A program made the position numbers and the translations under genes. Of a stretch of DNA of 64,000 nucleotides, positions 50,314 through 60,826 are shown piece after piece. Each line of letters starts with the position of its first letter. Positions within the stretch are counted from its first letter, which is position 1. The notes below the pieces were generated by a model. That model ran no database searches and was not told the origin of the DNA. It was given only the letters and a program-made list of their open reading frames with translations. Source of the stretch: Candidatus Sysuiplasma superficiale (lineage in GTDB: Archaea; Thermoplasmatota; Thermoplasmata; Sysuiplasmatales; Sysuiplasmataceae); NCBI GenBank assembly GCA_019720975.1, contig JAGVSJ010000006.1, positions 17,971 to 81,970 of the forward strand, written 5' to 3'.

Positions 50314-50486
50314 AATATATGCGGGAACACTCTAATTTATTGCCATATTTAATCGTTTTGAGATGCAGTGCTGGCCGCAGTGGATTCCATTGATTTTGTG
50401 ATACGACAACAAAAAATGTTCAATAAAACGGACGGAAAATTTTTTGGTAAGAGGTTTGAGTTTTCTACGCATTCATGCCTGATGCG

Positions 50487-53441
50487 TCAGGTTTTGACAA
50501 CTGCGAAGAGTATCAGGAAACTCAGTGTTGCTTCCGGCGAGGCGGACCATGTCATTGAGGACGGCACAATCCAGGATCTGTAGTACGTTACTGCAATGGG
50601 CTGATAGTCCCCAACAAGCATGTCGAGCTTTACAGACATGTAGTCGGAGAGCCAGTAATCATACGCCCTCTGTGAGGGTACGAGTTCGCCGGCACCCGCT
50701 GCGCTCGCATTCCACATTGTGTATATCATCTTCCACTGGTTGGGATGTGTCGTTGCATTGAATCCGGGACCCTGGAACCAGCCGTCAGGATACGAGTATA
50801 TTCCATATGGCTGTACGAAAGGTGCTGCAAAGTCTGTGGGGTCAGGATAATCGTCGATCCAGCCTAGATAATACACTGGAAGCGGATTCTGGGCAGAAGG
50901 CACAGCGGTAACGGTGAGCAAAGTAGCAAAGTTTATGTCCTGCAGGAAAGGCTTGACAGCGTGGTTGGTCGCATTCTCTATTGCCGGGATCCAGTAGGAC
51001 TCAATCATTGTGTCCTGTATCGGACTCCCGGTGATTGAGAAGATGGGGAATACTATGGAACCAGCAGCTGCGCCAGCATATGGCGAATTGTTCCAGTAAT
51101 ACTTTGCAAGCGACATGTTGTAGTACGGAACATATGGGTCCTGGGACATGTTGGATATGTTGCTGGGGTAATCTGTGAGTCCCGAAGGAATATATCCTGT
51201 GAGATTCTCTGCAAAGGTGATTCCACTGTTCTGGTTCATCGACATGTACTGGGCTTGGTTGAAAGCGTATGTGAAAGCACGCCTTACACTGAGATTTGCA
51301 AAGAACAGCGAGACCTCCCATCCATTTGTAACACCGGAAGAAGATGTTGAATAAGCGCCTGTGGAATTCTCGTAAATGATTGAGGAGGACGGGAATGAAA
51401 CTGACTGGGAGGAGAGGCTGTTGAGATCTGTGACATTTATCTGAACATTGAAGAACCAGGAGAAAAGAGCGAGTTCAGGAGTGCTGATTGAACCGGCCTG
51501 ACCGGCGTGTATCATCTTGAGGACAAGCGGCGTGGCGCTTGGCGGATAGGCACCTTCCGCGAAGTCGGCAGCACCTGTCTGGAAAGCTTCCTGTGCAACG
51601 GATTCTGAAGTGTAGTAGTAGATGGTTATGCTCGGCTGCAGAGCGCTTGGAGCAGGGTAGTCAACCGTCTGCGTGTAATTCTGATTTGGAACAAATCTTA
51701 TGACCTGGCCGGGGACGACTGCCTGAACGATATATGGTCCTGTGCCCATGCTGCCGAACTGGAGCTTGGTGTTCCAGTTAGCCGCATTCCCGTACTGCTG
51801 ATAGTTGAAGAACGCTGTAGAGAATACCTGCATGGGTGAGAATGACCCAATGGAAGCTCCGCTGGAATTTGCCCAGGCCGCATCCATCACAAAACCGACA
51901 GGCTGGGTGAGAAGCTGGAGGAAATAAACACTTGCACCGTATGATGAATATTCAGCGGCGGTGTATTTGCTGGTTGTGGAGTTTATGGATGAATTACCGG
52001 TCACCATGAAAGCAGCGTTAGTACCTTGCAGAGGAGTGTAGCCGAAGAGCGACTGGTTCGTTGTCGGAAGTATGTGGAATGTTATTGATGTTGTGTTGAA
52101 TGTGAGTGCATGGTCAACCCAGAACGGGCTGACGTTGAATGGGCCGTATATTGAATCACCCGGTATCAGTGCATGGGCAAGCAGCCAGCCCGGTCTGCCC
52201 GGATCATTTGCAAACAGCAGTGTCCTCAGCACGGAGAAATACACATCGTAGGGTGTCACTGGCTGGCCGTTGGCAAACTTGGCGGCAGGATTGATGTTGA
52301 ATGTGTAGTTGACATAGGTGACATTGCCGACAGTTTTGCTGACAAGCAGGCCGTTCTGCGTGGTTGGAACCTGCGTCGCAAGAACCGGTATGAAGGATGA
52401 AGAGCTTGTACCCGGTGTATACTGGACGAGAGGCTGATACAGATTGTATATCGCCTCGTAACTTACGGTATCATAAGCGATAGCGGGGTCGAGTGTCGCA
52501 AATCCGCCCGGTATCCATGTGGCATCCACAATTCCTGAGTGGCTCGAAGGGGAGCTTGAATGTCTGGGTGCGAAGCTACCTACAGCAGCTGTCTGGACAA
52601 AAGTCCAGGTGGACTGTGCGGTCGTGTTGTTTGTAACAGCAGTCAGTGTTACAGGGTAAATACCGGGGGTGGATATTGTTACATTGAGGAAGTTGAGGCC
52701 GTCGCTGATCTGCGTGGCATTGAATGAAGGTGAGCTTTTACCGTTCACTGAGAACTGCATTGACTTCAGGTTCCATCCTGAAACAAGCGGGTAACTGCTG
52801 AAGCTTGAGGGCAGGAGGCTGGTGACGTTTATGTAACCGCCGGAGGGGATTACATTCGGATATCCTGCGGAAAGGTTTTCGCTATTGGATGCGCTGGCAG
52901 TAACCTGTATTGCCGCAGGATACTGCTCGGCAATTACTGTTGAAGTAACGCTGGGGGTAACTGAAACAGGTATCAGATTCAGACTGTTCTCATATATAAC
53001 GTTGGATGTGGACACAACCTTGACAAGAACAAGATAATTACCCGGGGCCGGATAAGTATAGCTGACAGACGCACCGGAGGAGCCCGAGTATGTTTTTACG
53101 ACACCGTTTCCAAAATTCCATGTTACTGAACTAATCTGTGAGCTTGAGAGGCTTGAACCTGAGTAGAATGTAATCGCCGTTCCCTGGCTGGTGACGCTGT
53201 AACTTGAATATGAAGGTAGAGTTCCGGACTTGAACTTAGCAGGGGGCTTGGAAATCGACAGATATATGCCAATACCCGCCACAATCAGAATTATGACCAC
53301 CACAACAGCAATGATCGCACTCTTCGAGCGCCCGCTCTTTCCCGGGGGAGGCTGTATCGATGGCGATGGAATGCTGCCAATGCTGCTCCCTGAAGACCCG
53401 CTCGCAGATGCGTTCACAACAGAAAAACTCTTCCAGTTCAT
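50487..53441 (-). CDS. Membrane-anchored peptide ABC transporter substrate-binding protein (SBP_bac_5) with N-terminal PKD-like domain
   Basis: N-terminal Pro/Ser-rich segment + TM helix; PKD-like SSVTWNFGNGVVKTYSGSSGASVSYTYPAPGNYLVLVKV; SBP5-like ATLDPAIAYDTVSYEAIYNLYQPLVQYTPG...VRRAFTYAFNQAQYMSMNQ; next to Dpp genes. Confidence 0.88.
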   Translation of the reverse strand: MNWKSFSVVNASASGSSGSSIGSIPSPSIQPPPGKSGRSKSAIIAVVVVIILIVAGIGIYLSISKPPAKFKSGTLPSYSSYSVTSQGTAITFYSGSSLSSSQISSVTWNFGNGVVKTYSGSSGASVSYTYPAPGNYLVLVKVVSTSNVIYENSLNLIPVSVTPSVTSTVIAEQYPAAIQVTASASNSENLSAGYPNVIPSGGYINVTSLLPSSFSSYPLVSGWNLKSMQFSVNGKSSPSFNATQISDGLNFLNVTISTPGIYPVTLTAVTNNTTAQSTWTFVQTAAVGSFAPRHSSSPSSHSGIVDATWIPGGFATLDPAIAYDTVSYEAIYNLYQPLVQYTPGTSSSSFIPVLATQVPTTQNGLLVSKTVGNVTYVNYTFNINPAAKFANGQPVTPYDVYFSVLRTLLFANDPGRPGWLLAHALIPGDSIYGPFNVSPFWVDHALTFNTTSITFHILPTTNQSLFGYTPLQGTNAAFMVTGNSSINSTTSKYTAAEYSSYGASVYFLQLLTQPVGFVMDAAWANSSGASIGSFSPMQVFSTAFFNYQQYGNAANWNTKLQFGSMGTGPYIVQAVVPGQVIRFVPNQNYTQTVDYPAPSALQPSITIYYYTSESVAQEAFQTGAADFAEGAYPPSATPLVLKMIHAGQAGSISTPELALFSWFFNVQINVTDLNSLSSQSVSFPSSSIIYENSTGAYSTSSSGVTNGWEVSLFFANLSVRRAFTYAFNQAQYMSMNQNSGITFAENLTGYIPSGLTDYPSNISNMSQDPYVPYYNMSLAKYYWNNSPYAGAAAGSIVFPIFSITGSPIQDTMIESYWIPAIENATNHAVKPFLQDINFATLLTVTAVPSAQNPLPVYYLGWIDDYPDPTDFAAPFVQPYGIYSYPDGWFQGPGFNATTHPNQWKMIYTMWNASAAGAGELVPSQRAYDYWLSDYMSVKLDMLVGDYQPIAVTYYRSWIVPSSMTWSASPEATLSFLILFAVVKT

Positions 53442-53628
53442 CTTAATTTATCTCTCCTTATGCCTTTAAGGCTATTGCCCATTACGGTTGTGCGATTTAA
53501 AGCTTACCGTTCTCAATTTTGATAATTTCGTTCGTGGCTGTCCCTTTTTGTCATGCTCTGAGACACGCAATCCTGTGCATCTGATTTTTATTTAAATATA
53601 GCAGGTTATACCTCGAAGGAGTAGTCTG

Positions 53629-54789
53629 ATGGACATCATCACATCCATACTGATAATTCTCGGCGTAGGCCTCGTTCTCGGGCAGCTATTCGAGCATTAC
53701 AGACTCGCAGCTGTTGCAGGGGAGATCGTAGGTGGAATTGTTCTTGGCCCGGCTATTCTCGGCATTGTCAGGCCTGACGCGGTGCTGTCAAGCCTCTCAG
53801 AGCTTTCCCTTTTCTTCATAGTTCTGCTGATCGGCATAGAGATGACGACGGAAGTTCTCTCAAGCTCCTACAGAAAGGCCCTGCCATTTTCATTCACCAG
53901 CTTCATGCTCCCGGTTGTAATCATGACAGCTATTCTGTACTTTTTGTTCAGGTTCACCTTTGCTGCTTCCGTCATCGTCTCTGTTTCAATTGGCGTGCCA
54001 TCGATTTCCATAATTTCCGTGCTCGTACGCAACTACGGACTTGTTCAGAAGCCTGGTGGAATAGTTGTTCTGTCCAGCGTCATTATTTCAGACCTGCTTG
54101 CGTTCCTGATATTGTCTGCCTTTCTCAGTAGCAGAACGGTCCTTCCTGAAGTTGTGCTGTTCGCCATCTTTCTCATCCTGCTCTTCTATCTTGACTATCT
54201 GCTTGAAAGGAATTCTGAAAAGGTGATGAAGGCCTTCACCAGACTGAGGGCGACAGAGCACGGCGAAAAGGTGATATTCGGTGTGATAATATTCAGCGGT
54301 CTGCTTGTCTCGTCCTTCTTTCAATTCATTGGAATGACCTATGTCCTTGGTGCTTTTTTCTCCGGGATGGTGATAAGTGACGTAATTGTCGGGAAGGAGC
54401 TTTTTGGTATCATCACAAGAACATTGAACCGGATGAATGAGAGCTTTTTCATACCTGTTTTCTTCACAATAGCGGGAATACAGGCTGTGATCCCGACATC
54501 GGATTATTTTGCCGTGCTGGGCTCGCTGCTGCTGATTACAGGCGGATTGTCAGCACTGATGAGCAGAAAGGTGGCTGAGAAGATTGAGCTCGGAACTGAG
54601 CCGATGACAACCGTGGGACTGCTCGGAGGCAGAGGTGCTGTTGGTGTTGTCATTGCCGGACTTGCCTTGCTCACCGGACTGATCAACTACGACCTTTACT
54701 CCGTAATTCTGTTCGGAACTGTAATACTTTCCTGTATTTTCCCCCTTCTAATCAGGGGGAAGAGGGAAGAGAACAGCCCGGATGCCTGA
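53629..54789 (+). CDS. CPA2/Kef-type cation:proton antiporter
   Basis: LGQLFEHYRLAAVAGEIVGGIVLGPAILGIV...ELSLFFIVLLIGIEMTTEVL... ~12 TM. Confidence 0.9.
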   Translation: MDIITSILIILGVGLVLGQLFEHYRLAAVAGEIVGGIVLGPAILGIVRPDAVLSSLSELSLFFIVLLIGIEMTTEVLSSSYRKALPFSFTSFMLPVVIMTAILYFLFRFTFAASVIVSVSIGVPSISIISVLVRNYGLVQKPGGIVVLSSVIISDLLAFLILSAFLSSRTVLPEVVLFAIFLILLFYLDYLLERNSEKVMKAFTRLRATEHGEKVIFGVIIFSGLLVSSFFQFIGMTYVLGAFFSGMVISDVIVGKELFGIITRTLNRMNESFFIPVFFTIAGIQAVIPTSDYFAVLGSLLLITGGLSALMSRKVAEKIELGTEPMTTVGLLGGRGAVGVVIAGLALLTGLINYDLYSVILFGTVILSCIFPLLIRGKREENSPDA

Positions 54790-54814
54790 ATCCGCATCCT
54801 GACACTCTTGTGAA

Positions 54815-55132
54815 TTACACTGAATAGGAGAAGAATCCGTTTGACTTCAATGCCCTGTCGTTGTGCTCATTGGCAAGCCTCTGGGAAGAAACCTCATATC
54901 TGAGTATTTCATCGAGTGTGTAGTGAAGGAAATAAGCAAGCTTTTCAAGCCTGTCTATCGGGAAAGGCTGTCTTCCAATGAGTATCTGCCTCAATGGCCA
55001 TGCAGGGTGAATCCGTGACCGGTAACCGATGATCCTGGCAAGCCTGTTAATACCGTCTGCCTGCTCTATTCCCTCCCTGATCAGAGGGATCCTGAAATCT
55101 GCGATCAACCATACTTTCCGTTTCTGTGCCAT
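54815..55132 (-). CDS. Putative HTH DNA-binding protein
   Basis: ADGINRLARIIGYRSRIHPAWPLRQILIGRQPFPIDRLEKLAYFLHYTLDEILRYEV resembles an XRE-type HTH; TATA-like TATTTAAAC upstream. Confidence 0.55.
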   Translation of the reverse strand: MAQKRKVWLIADFRIPLIREGIEQADGINRLARIIGYRSRIHPAWPLRQILIGRQPFPIDRLEKLAYFLHYTLDEILRYEVSSQRLANEHNDRALKSNGFFSYSV

Positions 55133-55372
55133 ACAGCTGATTAATTAAGTAATTTGCAATATTTAAACAGTTTGATTCATTTGTAGAAATCCAGGTCTGT
55201 CTGCGGCCCTAACCAGCCTGTGAAAAATGCAGAAACACCACAGCTGACGAGGACCGGGAAATACCCAATTGAATTACTGCCCGTGCATTCACTGCATTCG
55301 GCACGTGGCATTGCATGCCTTCAGAAACGAATTAATATTCACACTCTCTCATTGTCACCGCTGGATGAATTA

Positions 55373-55915
55373 ATGCATGCGTGGGCATACTTCAGAAAGG
55401 ATATCTTCGCGGTCGGTGCCTCTCTTCTCATCCTCGGAACGGCACTCTTTTTTCTTCCATTGACAACAACATCTGTACTGACCAACAGCGGTTTCGCCTA
55501 CAGCGGGCGCAATTCCTGGTACCAGTCGGGCATCCTTTATCTGCCGGCCGGCTATTCGATATCCCTTAAAATAATCTCGGGGACGCCGGCTCTTGTTGGG
55601 CTCGCCGGGTACAGCCGGTGGAATCAGTATGCTGAGGGAAATCTGAGCACACCGCCTCTCTTCGAATCAATTTCCGGTACCTCAGGTGAAATGCACTTCA
55701 CCGCCAGCCACGGCACACTGTTCTACATAGTGGCTATGCCTCTTTCTGGCACGTCTATACCCGTTCTCGAATTCATAATAGGTGCGACAAATCCGCACGG
55801 ATTTGCCGGATATTCCATGCTTGCTTTCTTTGGGGGAAGTGTTCTCATCTTCCTTTCTTTCTCGTACGAACTTTTACGTAAAAAAGCTGACAGAAGATTC
55901 AGACAAGATAGATGA
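55373..55915 (+). CDS. Membrane protein, N- and C-terminal TM with extracytoplasmic domain
   Basis: Start at ATG 55373 (MHAWAYFRK...) preferred over 55220; AT-rich promoter-like sequence just upstream. Confidence 0.6.
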   Translation: MHAWAYFRKDIFAVGASLLILGTALFFLPLTTTSVLTNSGFAYSGRNSWYQSGILYLPAGYSISLKIISGTPALVGLAGYSRWNQYAEGNLSTPPLFESISGTSGEMHFTASHGTLFYIVAMPLSGTSIPVLEFIIGATNPHGFAGYSMLAFFGGSVLIFLSFSYELLRKKADRRFRQDR

Positions 55916-56273
55916 TGACTGCGGCAAGAATGTAGAGGAATGCAACGCCTATGTAAATGGAAGTGAGTATGAACTGCTGTTTGTATATGTAATTGAGGTC
56001 CCCTTCGCCAAAGGGGAGATTGTTGTCCATGACCTCCTTGACATACATCTTTGCGCCGAAATCCCAGAAAGCGCCTATGAACATAACACCAACGCCGAAG
56101 ATGAATAGAAGTACGGGCATTACCTGCACGTAGTTAAAGAGACCGAAGTAGGAAAAGGGGAAAGGAACTGAGAGAATCAGAATAAGTGCAAGTATCGGGA
56201 ACAGGGCATAGGTCAGCCTTGCCCTGACCATTGCGCGTCGCATTGCCTCCCTTTCTGGTTCCTCCTCTTTCAT
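55899..56273 (-). CDS. Small 3-TM membrane protein
   Basis: Three hydrophobic segments; adjacent to transporter operon. Confidence 0.65.
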   Translation of the reverse strand: MKEEEPEREAMRRAMVRARLTYALFPILALILILSVPFPFSYFGLFNYVQVMPVLLFIFGVGVMFIGAFWDFGAKMYVKEVMDNNLPFGEGDLNYIYKQQFILTSIYIGVAFLYILAAVIIYLV

Positions 56274-56297
56274 CTCCGTTCTTTTATAATGAGGATG

Positions 56298-58556
56298 TCA
56301 GTCATTAAACTTGTTTCTCCTCATCTCAAGTATCTGATTGTGATCGAAATGGCAGAGATACCAGTGTGACCCTGTTCCCTGGACAGGGGGAGGTGTATCC
56401 CTGCATATCTCTGCCCTGTACGGACATCGCAGATAGAATCTGCATCCTTTCGGCACGTTAATGGCAGAGCCTATCTCTCCCTCAATCTGAAGATTTCCCG
56501 GATTCCAGTTTGGAGCGGGAATGGGTACAGCCTGCAGAAGCGCGATCGTATAGGGATGAAGCGGATTCCGTATCACCTCTTCCGTTTCACCCACCTCAAC
56601 AGCAACACCGAGATACATCACGAGTATGCGATCCGCAAGATAACGTGCGGATGCAATGTCGTGTGTTATGTAGATGATAGTTATCCCGAATTCACTCCTG
56701 AGTTTCAGCAGCAGATTCATGAAACCTGCACGCAGCGACACATCAAGCATGGAAATCGGTTCGTCCGCAATGAGCATGTCAGGCCTGAGAACGAGTGCCC
56801 TGGCAGCAGCTACCCTCTGCCTCTCGCCACCGCTCAATTCATGTGGAAAGCGCTCCAGATAGTTTTCAGGAGGAGTGAGATTAACTGTCCTGAGCGCGAG
56901 GCTGACAAGTCTCACGATCTCATTGGGGTTTCTGCTTACCTTGTGGGCCAGAACAGGTTCCTGAACTATGTCGAATATGGTCATCTTTGGATCGAGTGAA
57001 TCATAGGGGTCCTGGAATATCATCTGCGTCTGCCGTCTGAAGAGCTCGTAGCTCACGCTGCTCTCTTTCAGTGCCCCTATATCGAGCGGCCCGTTTACCT
57101 GCAGGTCCGAAGGCAAATTTTCCGAAGCCCCGGCGATTGCCCTCGACTCCTGCCTAGCTTCCACAGGGGAAGAAGAATTGACAGGGTAGTAGAGAATTTT
57201 GCCCGCGGTGGGTTTAAGCAGCCCAAGCAGTGTTTTGCCTATGGTTGTCTTTCCGCTTCCGCTTTCTCCCACAATCGCAAATATCTCATTTCTTCCTATT
57301 TCCACAGATATGTGATCCACTGCCCTTACTAGCCTTCCTTCCGAGGAACGGCTAAAAACGGAACCGAACAGTGTCCCCCTGAGATCGAAATACTTTGACA
57401 GATTCTCTGTTTTGATTATGTCATAGCTTCTGGTAGGTTTGAAGCTGTGGAATGACTCTATGAGCCTGGATGACGACATACTGGCTTTCAGTTTTCCGGA
57501 AACAAAATCGGATGCAAAATGGCAGAGGCTGTAATGGTTCTCTGAAACCATCACTGCAGGCGGATCCTCTTCCCTGCATACCTGCTGCGCGTAAAGGCAA
57601 CGCGACGCAAATTTGCATCCCTTTGTTTCGGCTATAGGGTCCGGCGGAGAACCAGGAATGCCAATTATCGGCTCCCTGGCCTTCGCCAGAGAAGGATAGC
57701 TGTCGAGCAGAGCCCTGGTGTATGGATTGGCTGATCTGACATATATATCCTCAATACTGCCGATCTCCATTATGCGCCCGGCATACATCACTGCTATCCT
57801 GTCTGCAAGCTGGGCAATCACACCTATGTCGTGGGAGATGACAATCATCGATTCGATCTCTGTCTTCCTGAGTTCCTTGAGTTCAGATATTATTCTTGCC
57901 TGGGTGATGACATCCAGACCTGTGGTTGGCTCATCCGCAATGACCAGCCTGGGCTTGAGCGCGAGTGCCATTGCTATAACTGCCCTCTGCTTCATGCCTC
58001 CGCTAAGCTCATGCGGAAAGGAGTCAAGTACAGCAGGATTCAATCCAGCATGTCTTACAGCCTCGAGAACCTTCTGAGAGATCGCATCCTCGTCCAGGTC
58101 GGTGTGGAAACGGAAGACTTCGGATATCTGCTTTCTGATCGTATAGGCTGGATTGAAGGCATTCATGGAACCCTGGAAAACAATCGATATGCCTTTCCAC
58201 CTTATCCTTGAAAGTTTCTCCGACAGTATTTTTCTCTGCTTCCTCTTCAGATGAACAGAAGACTTGCCGGAGAAATCAGGTGATGCTACTGTCTCACCCA
58301 TGAATCTTACTTCACCCGAGACTGACGCGTTTTCAGGAAGCATCGAAATTATAGCGTTTGCAAGTGTTGTCTTTCCGCTTCCGCTCTCACCAAGTATTCC
58401 CAGTGTTTCGCCGCTGCGTAAATTGAGATTTATCCTGTCAAGTGCTTTCACCACACCATCATCGGTGTCGAAATTCACTGAAAGATTGTCAACTGCAATG
58501 ACTGGCGCAGACGTGTCCTTGGCAGCTGTCCTGTAGTCAGCAACAGAACCTATCAT
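56298..58556 (-). CDS. Fused DppD-DppF peptide ABC transporter ATPase (two ABC domains in one polypeptide)
   Basis: Two complete ABC domains (GILGESGSGKTTLAN...LSGGMKQRAVIAMALALKPRLVIADEPTTGLD and AIVGESGSGKTTIGKTLLGLL...LSGGERQRVAAARALVLRPDMLIADEPISMLD), each with a Cys-containing C-terminal module. Confidence 0.95.
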   Translation of the reverse strand: MIGSVADYRTAAKDTSAPVIAVDNLSVNFDTDDGVVKALDRINLNLRSGETLGILGESGSGKTTLANAIISMLPENASVSGEVRFMGETVASPDFSGKSSVHLKRKQRKILSEKLSRIRWKGISIVFQGSMNAFNPAYTIRKQISEVFRFHTDLDEDAISQKVLEAVRHAGLNPAVLDSFPHELSGGMKQRAVIAMALALKPRLVIADEPTTGLDVITQARIISELKELRKTEIESMIVISHDIGVIAQLADRIAVMYAGRIMEIGSIEDIYVRSANPYTRALLDSYPSLAKAREPIIGIPGSPPDPIAETKGCKFASRCLYAQQVCREEDPPAVMVSENHYSLCHFASDFVSGKLKASMSSSRLIESFHSFKPTRSYDIIKTENLSKYFDLRGTLFGSVFSRSSEGRLVRAVDHISVEIGRNEIFAIVGESGSGKTTIGKTLLGLLKPTAGKILYYPVNSSSPVEARQESRAIAGASENLPSDLQVNGPLDIGALKESSVSYELFRRQTQMIFQDPYDSLDPKMTIFDIVQEPVLAHKVSRNPNEIVRLVSLALRTVNLTPPENYLERFPHELSGGERQRVAAARALVLRPDMLIADEPISMLDVSLRAGFMNLLLKLRSEFGITIIYITHDIASARYLADRILVMYLGVAVEVGETEEVIRNPLHPYTIALLQAVPIPAPNWNPGNLQIEGEIGSAINVPKGCRFYLRCPYRAEICRDTPPPVQGTGSHWYLCHFDHNQILEMRRNKFND

Positions 58557-60817
58557 CTGCTTCTCAACCTCGGATTCACAACTTCATCAAGTCCTCTGGA
58601 AACAAAGACGAACGCAAAGACAAATGCGGTAAGGGCGATGGAGGGCGGCAATATCCACCATGGTGCTCTGGCTGCCAGGAAAAAGTTTGACAAAGTGGCG
58701 TTCAGCATTGCACCCCAGGTGGATATATCGAGCGGGGCAACACCCAGGAACTGAAGCGTGGAAACACCGGCAACAGCGCCGCCAATGCCAATAGCGGTGA
58801 AGTAGGCCAGGAGGGGTGTCATGTTGGACAGAAAATGTCTTCTCAATATCTGCATGCTTCTTGCACCGGATATCTTTGCCGCCTCTATAAACGCATGTGA
58901 TTTTATGGAGCGGACAACACCTATGAGTGTGAAAGTGGTGAAAGGCCATCCCACGAGCGTCAGAACAAGGATGATATTGGTGAGGGATGGGCCGAGGACG
59001 GATGACATGACTATTAGCAGGGCGATGAACGGAATCAGAAATATCACGAGAGATACTGTTTCGACGACTGACCCGATGAAACCTCCAAGGTAGCCAACGA
59101 TCACAGCGAAAACGACAGAAATGACTATTATACCGATTGCCACAGCTATCCCTATTTCCCAGTCATATACAAAACTCGCCACCCACTGACTCCACACATC
59201 CTGTCCATAAATGTTTGTACCGAAGAGGTACACGTTGCCTGATGGAGCATGCAATGTTGGCGGTATCGGGTTAATGTCAACGCCTGTGGTGGAATAAAGA
59301 ACAAGGTACTGGCTGCTGGTTATGAATGCAACAGTGTCTTCCCCTGAAAAGGAATCCTTTACAAGAGCCGGGGATGAGGTAGTAATTACTCCCGGATATT
59401 TTGCATGCCATTCAAATGCATCCTTTCCGCCCTGGGTTGAAACAGCTGTGAGGAAACCACTGCCCGTCGAAAGTATGAAGGAGGAGGTATCTGGCGCATA
59501 GGAAGGTGTGCTGAAATACTTGCCCTCACCCTTCGGCACCGGAATGATTGAATTGCTGTTAAGCAGCTTGTTTACGTTGCTCAATATGTACATATCCGAG
59601 GAGGTGAAAACAGCAGTGTAAGCAGGAAAGCCCGAACTGCCGTAGGATGAGGAGTAACCTGTCACTGGCGAAGCCGTCTGATATACCTTCACGGCTGTGC
59701 CGTTGCTGAGACTGAAGCCGTAAAAATAGTTCCCTGATGCGACAAAGGCCATGCTGCCCGAAACTATACCAAGCTGATAGTCCCTGGGAACGTGAATTGG
59801 AATGTCCGAATCGATGGCTGATGTAAGATTTGTCTCCCAGTTCAGTTTACCTGAGAGGGCATGAATAGATATCATGGAATTCCCGTCGGCAACCAGCACC
59901 TGCTCGGCATAAGTATGACCAGGCGTGTAATCGGATCCGACGAACACAGGCAGGGAAGGTGTCTGGTTTCCAGGCAACCTGTATATCCAGGACTGAACAA
60001 GGGGGTCCGTATAATACGCGGAAAGGTAAGTTCCCGAACTGTTTCTGAAAACAGCAAAAAGCATGCCGGGCGTGAAACCTGATGATTGCGACAGGGAGCT
60101 GTGGAATGGCACCCAGGCCGGGGGCACGGATGCTATTGACTGTGAGTTAGAGACCACAGGAAGAATGAAAGTTCTGTTGGTATACACAGTTTCATTGTCA
60201 GTCAGGTAAGGCTTTCCTGTTCCGGAACCGTGCTCGCCGGACCACTGTATCCTGCTCAGAAAGATGGTGCCGTTGTTTGTGGAGAGCAGAAGATAGTTGC
60301 TATATGACAGGGCTGAATATCCGCTTCCAACAAAGGTTGAGTAGCTCGAAAGTGGGAAAACGGACACAGGATATGCAAAGACACCGGCAGAGAGATTGAT
60401 ATCCATCAGTGAGTAGATTGTTCCATTTGCGGTAGTAGGGCTTCCGCCGAGCCCCACTCCGTAGACATGGCCAGACGGTGTTCCTGCGTATACAAGATAG
60501 CTTCCTGCAGGTGCGAGTTCAGAAGCTGTAGGAGCATATACAGTACCATTCAGTAAAAAACTGGAAGGGAGGTGCACGGACAGTTCGATCTGTGAGACAT
60601 AAGTATCCTCTGTAGGGGCATAGAAAGTCAGAGGGTTGTGCAGTGTTAGAACAGGAGAAAGGATGGCGACAGCGGCAAAGAAGACAAGCATGTAGAAACC
60701 AACCTTTCCATAGGACGACCTGTAGTATATCGCCCACTGCCTCTTGAATCTGACGTACTGAAAATGAAGACGTTCTCGTCTGAAACTCTGACCTGCTTCC
60801 TTCTGGTTCGCGGCCAT
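58553..60817 (-). CDS. DppC-type permease with large extracytoplasmic PQQ/WD-like beta-propeller insertion
   Basis: N-terminal TM (VGFYMLVFFAAVAILSPVLTLHNPLTFYAPT), ~480 aa beta-rich region with propeller-like repeats (VLVADGNSMISIHALSGKLNWETNL; VAFVASGNYFYGFSLSNGTAVKVYQT; FILSTGSGFLTAVSTQGGKDAFEWHAKYPG), then GTNIYGQDVWSQWVASFVYDWEIGIAVAIG... and AFIEAAKISGARSMQILRRHFLSNMTPLL permease core. Confidence 0.92.
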   Translation of the reverse strand: MAANQKEAGQSFRRERLHFQYVRFKRQWAIYYRSSYGKVGFYMLVFFAAVAILSPVLTLHNPLTFYAPTEDTYVSQIELSVHLPSSFLLNGTVYAPTASELAPAGSYLVYAGTPSGHVYGVGLGGSPTTANGTIYSLMDINLSAGVFAYPVSVFPLSSYSTFVGSGYSALSYSNYLLLSTNNGTIFLSRIQWSGEHGSGTGKPYLTDNETVYTNRTFILPVVSNSQSIASVPPAWVPFHSSLSQSSGFTPGMLFAVFRNSSGTYLSAYYTDPLVQSWIYRLPGNQTPSLPVFVGSDYTPGHTYAEQVLVADGNSMISIHALSGKLNWETNLTSAIDSDIPIHVPRDYQLGIVSGSMAFVASGNYFYGFSLSNGTAVKVYQTASPVTGYSSSYGSSGFPAYTAVFTSSDMYILSNVNKLLNSNSIIPVPKGEGKYFSTPSYAPDTSSFILSTGSGFLTAVSTQGGKDAFEWHAKYPGVITTSSPALVKDSFSGEDTVAFITSSQYLVLYSTTGVDINPIPPTLHAPSGNVYLFGTNIYGQDVWSQWVASFVYDWEIGIAVAIGIIVISVVFAVIVGYLGGFIGSVVETVSLVIFLIPFIALLIVMSSVLGPSLTNIILVLTLVGWPFTTFTLIGVVRSIKSHAFIEAAKISGARSMQILRRHFLSNMTPLLAYFTAIGIGGAVAGVSTLQFLGVAPLDISTWGAMLNATLSNFFLAARAPWWILPPSIALTAFVFAFVFVSRGLDEVVNPRLRSR

Positions 60818-60826
60818 GATTGAGCC

